The notes under the pieces: generated by a model | The model's input: the letters and a program-made list of their open reading frames with translations, nothing else | Told to the model about the DNA's origin: nothing | Databases searched by the model: none | Position numbers and translations under genes: made by a program | Shown here: positions 6,574-9,447 of the stretch, in pieces | Numbering within the stretch: the first letter of the stretch is position 1 | Layout: each line of letters opens with the position of its first letter | Source: JAZLIC01 sp045617225 | GTDB lineage: Bacteria; Bacillota; Clostridia; Monoglobales; Monoglobaceae | DNA: 9,447 nucleotides | Direction: 5' to 3' | NCBI GenBank assembly: GCA_045617225.1 | Contig: JAZLIC010000086.1 | Coordinates: 1 to 9,447, forward strand

Positions 6574-7515
6574 ATGAAATTTGAAAAAGAAAAAGTAAAT
6601 GAAAAATTTAGCAATTTAACTAATGATGTCGGCAAGATAGCATCAAATGTTTCAGACAAAACAAAAGACATAATTACAAAATCGAAAGATAGTGTTGTTA
6701 AAACAATGGATGTAAACGGAGACGGAACACTTGACATCGAAGATGTAATTACATTAGGATTAAAAACGCCCGGAATAAGTATAAGCCGAAGTCAGTTCCT
6801 TTCAAAAGAATTGATGAAGAATTATTCAAAAGAAACAATAGAGCAAGCAATAGCAACAACGCCTGCTAATGCCGGTATTCCTGTTGAGGAAATAAATTTG
6901 ATTGCTGATAATGTAATAAAATTCGAGAGAACATGTGTAACAGGAATATCAACTGCACTTGGAACACCGGGAGGTGCTGCAATGGTTGCTACGATCCCTG
7001 CAGATATTATTCAATATTATGGGTATATGTTGAGAACTGCACAGAAATTGATGTATTTATACGGATTTCCTGAAATAGATACAACCGCAAAAGGTGAAAA
7101 ATTCGACTCCGAAACATTGAACATTCTTATCATTTGCTTGGGTATTATGTATGGTGTAGCCGGTGCTAACAACGCGATAAAGGCAATGGCAAAAGCTTTC
7201 GCATCCGGTGTTGAGAAAAAACTAATCAATACAGCACTTACCAAAGGAACAATTTATCCAATTGTAAAAAGTGTAGCAAAATGGTTTGGAGTAAAAATGA
7301 CAAAAGAAGTGTTTGCCGGTTTCTTCAAAAAGGCAATTCCCGTTGTGGGAGGAGTTATAGGCGGCGGCATTACATATGCTTCCTTCAAACCTTGTTGCGA
7401 TAAACTAAAGGTTTCCTTACAAGACACATTGTTGAGCAATCCTAATCATCAAGAAACTGAAGATGAAAATATTATAATTGATGTTGATTGTTGTGACATA
7501 AATGAAAGTGAGTAA
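6574..7515 (+). CDS. EcsC-family protein with N-terminal EF-hand-like loop
   Basis: This 313-residue protein has a charged, helical N-terminus (1-44), then a calcium-binding-type loop DVNGDGTLDIED (46-57, with D46, N48, D50, D54 and D57 in EF-hand spacing). The core (about 70-285) resembles EcsC-family proteins: GISTALGTPGGAAMVATIPA (124-143), the following YYGYMLRTAQKLMYLYGFPE helix, and near the end AIPVVGGVIGGGITYASF (254-271). Hydrophobic glycine-rich segments at 124-145, 182-205 and 254-270 suggest membrane contact. The acidic tail has a cysteine pair (DVDCCD). EcsC is named after a gene next to an ABC exporter in Bacillus, but its biochemical role is not established, and no exporter is present here. 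AAGGA at 6561-6565 supports the ATG. It is the last gene of a small rightward group, and no clean terminator directly follows it. Confidence 0.78.
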   Translation: MKFEKEKVNEKFSNLTNDVGKIASNVSDKTKDIITKSKDSVVKTMDVNGDGTLDIEDVITLGLKTPGISISRSQFLSKELMKNYSKETIEQAIATTPANAGIPVEEINLIADNVIKFERTCVTGISTALGTPGGAAMVATIPADIIQYYGYMLRTAQKLMYLYGFPEIDTTAKGEKFDSETLNILIICLGIMYGVAGANNAIKAMAKAFASGVEKKLINTALTKGTIYPIVKSVAKWFGVKMTKEVFAGFFKKAIPVVGGVIGGGITYASFKPCCDKLKVSLQDTLLSNPNHQETEDENIIIDVDCCDINESE

Positions 7516-7589
7516 TATGATTTTGTTGTATGCCAACCCGATGTCTATATTGTCCACTTCTTTCATCTTCACTATTGCTTTTTACTTCT

Positions 7590-7690
7590 AATCCCCTCCG
7601 TCGTGCAAAGTACGACACCTCCCCTTAAACATTAAGGGGAGGCAAGAACGGGCGACCACTTCAGGGACGCCCCTACGGTGTGATATTGCA
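7590..7690. repeat. Candidate dispersed intergenic repeat element (MITE-like, non-coding)
   Basis: The segment starts with ATCCCCTCCGTCGTG, then a small hairpin (GTCGT 7600-7604 with ACGAC 7612-7616). A perfect 11-bp stem follows (CCTCCCCTTAA 7618-7628 with TTAAGGGGAGG 7632-7642, 3-base loop), then GAACGGGCGACC (7646-7657) and a GGGACGCCCCTACGG segment. This order of stems is like an intergenic repeat I recall from many gut Firmicutes genomes. The structure is seen directly. The claim that it is dispersed elsewhere in the genome cannot be tested within this window, and the outer boundaries are approximate. Confidence 0.5.
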
Positions 7691-7698
7691 GAATAGCG

Positions 7699-7756
7699 TA
7701 AAATCCACATAGGAACGGGCGACCCTATGTGGTCGCCCGTTCCTATGTGGATTTTA
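7699..7756. repeat. Perfect 26-bp inverted repeat with 6-base loop
   Basis: Positions 7699-7724 are the exact reverse complement of 7731-7756, with only CTATGT (7725-7730) between. The stem is GC-rich in the middle (GAACGGGCGACC) and AT-rich at the base (TAAAATCC / GGATTTTA). A transcript from either strand would form a very stable hairpin ending in a U-rich stretch, so it can act as a terminator for the converging genes. The loop repeats part of the stem: CCTATGTGG occurs at 7724-7732 and again at 7742-7750, allowing an alternative shorter hairpin with CCACATAGG at 7705-7713. Perfect arm identity suggests recent origin or strong conservation of structure. Confidence 0.92.
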
Positions 7757-7920
7757 TTCATATACATTGTAGGGCAGGGAAAAAGCTCCTGCCGTTCTCT
7801 CGAATGACGGCTCAACTCTTTTTCCACAAATCCGAAAAACAATTTTTTTGAATTATCGCCCAAGCCCGGTTCCGACCTGCCGCTCCCGGTCGGCAATGAA
7901 AAATTTGTTTTTCGCATACA

Positions 7921-7951
7921 AAAACGGAGCGGCATTTTGTCGCTCCGTTTA
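7921..7951 (-). terminator. Terminator of the BspA-like gene, likely bidirectional
   Basis: A perfect 10-bp stem (AAACGGAGCG 7922-7931 with CGCTCCGTTT 7941-7950) has a 9-base loop. On the minus strand it begins 3 bp after the stop codon of the leucine-rich-repeat gene and ends in five T. On the plus strand the T run is shorter (TTT), so it would be weaker for transcripts coming from the EcsC-family gene. Confidence 0.88.
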
Positions 7952-7953
7952 AA

Positions 7954-9447
7954 CTATTTCACAATCTCCGGTTCATAGTCCGTTGACATTGACTCCAAAT
8001 CGTCCCAAACCATAACCTTTACATCCGTATACTCCTTATCGGTGGTAAAAATCAATTCCTCGCCTTCATATATCGCTGTTTCAAAGCCGACGATTTTACC
8101 CTTGTTATAAAGGGCAAGAATTACCGTCTTTCCTGCCTTAACCTTTTTAGGCTTTATCGTAAATGTCTTGCCGTCGTTTGAAACCGTCGTTTTGGTGGGT
8201 GGACCTATAAATACAATCTTCGCAGATGTTAAGCGTTCATTTTCGATGCCTATTTCGATATTTTCCCAATCATCTTCCGTTCCGCTGTAATAAACTGTTT
8301 CAAGGCTGTTGCAATAATAAAATGCATATTCTCCAATACTTGTGACACTATATGGTATTGTGACGCTTTTCAGTCTTTCACAATCGTAAAACGCATAATC
8401 TCCAATGCTTGTGACACTTTCAGGTACTGCGATACTTGTCAGCTTACTGCAACCACGAAACGCTTCCTCTCCAATGCTTGTGACACCTTCAGGTATTGCG
8501 ATGCTTGTCAGCTTACTGCAACCGTCAAACGCATAACTTCCAATGCTTGTGACACCTTCAGGTATCGTGATGCTTGTCAGGCTTATGCACTCGTAAAACG
8601 CATAACTGCCAATGCTTGTGACACTGTTTGGTATTGTATATGTTGAGTCGCTTTTGCCGGCTGGATAACAAATCAATTCTGTTTTATCTTTATTAAACAA
8701 TACCCCATCTATCGAAGCATAATTCTTATTTCCGGCATCTACATTTATGCTTGTCAGGTTCCAGCTACCGTTAAACGCACCATCACCGATGCTTGTGACA
8801 CCTTCAGGTATTGCGATGCTTGTCAGCTTACTGCAACCCTTAAACGCATTATCACCAATGCTTGTGACACCTTCAGGTATTGTATATGTTGAGCCGCTTT
8901 TTTTGGCTGGATAACAAATCAATTCTGTTTTATCTTTATTAAACAATACTCCGTCTATTGACGCATAATTCTTATTTCCGGCATCTACAGTTATGCTTGT
9001 CAGGTCACTGCAACCTTCAAACGCCCCACCTCCAATGCTTATGACACTGTTTGGTATTGTGACACTTGTCAGGTTAAAGCAATATTCAAACGCATTATCT
9101 CCAATGCTTGTGACACCGTTTGATATTGTGATGCTCGTCAGGTCCCAGCAACCGCTAAACGCACCATCGCCAATGCTTGTGACACTGTTTGGTATTGTGA
9201 TACTTGTCAGGCTGCTGCAACCCTTAAACGCATTATCTCCAATGCTTGTGACACCGTTTGATATTGTGATGCTCGTCAGGCTGCTGCACTTGTAAAACGC
9301 ATAACTGCCAATGCTTGTGACACTGTTTGGTATTGTGATACTTGTCATGCGACTGCAATATTCAAACGCATTATCTCCAATGCTTGTGACCGGATAACCC
9401 TTAATTTCGGATGGGATTGTAATCGAGATTATAGCAAAATAGCCATC
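7954..9447 (-). CDS. BspA-like leucine-rich-repeat surface protein, 5' end beyond window
   Basis: The reading frame is open from the stop at 7954-7956 to the right edge, so the start and any signal peptide are missing; 497 residues are visible. An ATG at 9348 is internal, because the frame upstream continues with the same repeats (ISITIPSEIKGYPVTSIG). About 13 modules of about 23 residues follow the pattern LTSITIPxxVTSIGxxAFxxC, the BspA/TpLRR (LRR_5) type that forms a curved solenoid on extracellular proteins, often for binding host or substrate. Two modules are replaced by a 38-residue insert with NKNYASIDGVLFNKDKTELI. The last repeat leads into YYSGTEDDWENIEI and a beta-rich C-terminal domain of about 83 residues (coding 7957-8205) ending in EPEIVK. 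No LPxTG, dockerin or membrane anchor is at the C-terminus, so attachment, if any, must be N-terminal or non-covalent. The ligand is unknown. Confidence 0.9.
   Translation of the reverse strand, partial: DGYFAIISITIPSEIKGYPVTSIGDNAFEYCSRMTSITIPNSVTSIGSYAFYKCSSLTSITISNGVTSIGDNAFKGCSSLTSITIPNSVTSIGDGAFSGCWDLTSITISNGVTSIGDNAFEYCFNLTSVTIPNSVISIGGGAFEGCSDLTSITVDAGNKNYASIDGVLFNKDKTELICYPAKKSGSTYTIPEGVTSIGDNAFKGCSKLTSIAIPEGVTSIGDGAFNGSWNLTSINVDAGNKNYASIDGVLFNKDKTELICYPAGKSDSTYTIPNSVTSIGSYAFYECISLTSITIPEGVTSIGSYAFDGCSKLTSIAIPEGVTSIGEEAFRGCSKLTSIAVPESVTSIGDYAFYDCERLKSVTIPYSVTSIGEYAFYYCNSLETVYYSGTEDDWENIEIGIENERLTSAKIVFIGPPTKTTVSNDGKTFTIKPKKVKAGKTVILALYNKGKIVGFETAIYEGEELIFTTDKEYTDVKVMVWDDLESMSTDYEPEIVK
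8305..9447 (-). repeat. Array of about 69-bp leucine-rich-repeat units
   Basis: Within the BspA-like gene, 23-codon units repeat in tandem with strong DNA similarity. On the plus strand the words CAATGCTTGTGACAC and TTGTCAGG recur about every 69 bp. Similarity at DNA level, including synonymous positions, suggests growth by duplication or gene conversion and makes unit number likely to vary between strains. It also makes this area prone to assembly collapse. Confidence 0.88.
8512..9003 (-). repeat. 246-bp tandem super-repeat (two copies)
   Basis: Copy A (8758-9003) and copy B (8512-8757) are each exactly 82 codons: a 38-residue insert (NKNYASIDGVLFNKDKTEL and CYPA core) followed by a 21-residue and a 23-residue leucine-rich module. 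The insert halves are nearly identical in DNA, with only scattered substitutions, while the leucine-rich modules differ more. This indicates duplication of a three-module block, later than the origin of the basic 69-bp repeats. Confidence 0.85.

Larger units (their letters stand above)
7516..7953. other. 438-bp non-coding, hairpin-rich intergenic region
   Basis: No convincing gene lies here. The first 65 bp is pyrimidine-rich on the plus strand. From about 7590 the region is a series of inverted repeats: 7600-7604/7612-7616, 7618-7628/7632-7642, the large palindrome at 7699-7756, 7773-7778/7788-7793, 7872-7877/7888-7893 and the final terminator at 7922-7950. It lies between two converging genes, so it is also where both transcripts must end. 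The density of GC-rich stems, unlike the flanking genes, suggests one or more intergenic repeat elements of the type found in many copies in gut Clostridia. Confidence 0.7.

Noticed and set aside
7858..7900. GC-rich stem-containing stretch considered as a tRNA or small RNA gene on the minus strand
   Set aside because: It lacks the tRNA arms, the GGTTCRANNC T-loop and a CCA-like end; it is only a short inverted repeat.
7588..7935. A 115-codon open frame on the minus strand across the intergenic hairpins
   Set aside because: It runs through the palindrome and several stems, has no plausible ribosome binding site, overlaps the terminator, and its translation lacks a domain pattern. It is better explained as a non-coding repeat that happens to be open.
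8993..9295. A 100-codon frame opposite the leucine-rich repeats, itself repetitive
   Set aside because: Its repetition is a direct consequence of the tandem repeats on the coding strand.
9433..9441. A further copy of the operator nonamer (AGCAAAATA)
   Set aside because: It is a single copy inside the leucine-rich-repeat coding sequence, with no partner at 21 bp and no promoter visible beside it.
8305..9447. Regularly spaced repeats resembling a CRISPR array
   Set aside because: The repeat period is a constant 69 bp with an open reading frame throughout and no unique spacers; it encodes leucine-rich repeats.

Overview
The window looks like a chromosomal segment of a low-to-moderate GC Gram-positive anaerobe, most likely a gut Clostridia (Oscillospiraceae or Ruminococcaceae type). 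This rests on strong AGGAGG-type ribosome binding sites, TTGACA/TATAAT-type promoters, a BspA-like leucine-rich-repeat surface protein, and a hairpin-rich intergenic repeat of a style I associate with gut Firmicutes. The genus cannot be fixed from the sequence alone.

Positions 1-6065 hold a divergent carbohydrate locus. Three genes run leftward in a tightly packed operon, transcribed from about 3022 down to a terminator at 175-203. In order of transcription they are a TIM-barrel sugar phosphate isomerase/epimerase (2124-2987), a Gfo/Idh/MocA-family NAD(P)-dependent oxidoreductase (1064-2122) and a second isomerase/epimerase (216-1067). An AraC-family regulator (3110-3916), an N-acetylglucosamine-6-phosphate deacetylase (nagA, 4027-5148) and a ROK-family sugar kinase (5141-6034) run rightward to a strong terminator at 6035-6065. 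The 122-bp gap between the two arms carries two interlocked face-to-face promoters. It also carries two identical 9-bp direct repeats exactly 21 bp apart, placed next to the leftward -35 box. This is the classic AraC-family activator layout, so the regulator probably switches on the oxidoreductase/epimerase operon when its sugar is present. The kinase and deacetylase suggest an N-acetylated amino sugar is phosphorylated and deacetylated. The leftward arm suggests oxidation to a keto-sugar and isomerisation. No transporter, glycosidase or NagB is in view.

Positions 6086-7515 hold a small rightward gene group of unknown role: an acidic protein of about 65-71 residues with an ambiguous start codon, a 38-residue single-pass membrane peptide, and a 313-residue EcsC-family protein with an N-terminal EF-hand-like calcium loop. 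This is the least explained gene set in the window.

Positions 7516-7953 contain no convincing gene. They are filled with inverted repeats, including a perfect 26-bp palindromic stem at 7699-7756, and end in a bidirectional terminator. Positions 7954-9447 hold the 3' part of a leftward BspA-like leucine-rich-repeat gene that continues past the right edge. It contains a 246-bp tandem super-repeat.

The left edge (1-171) carries the truncated start of a ribbon-helix-helix-type protein and a short unidentified coding-like tail, probably remnants of decayed genes.
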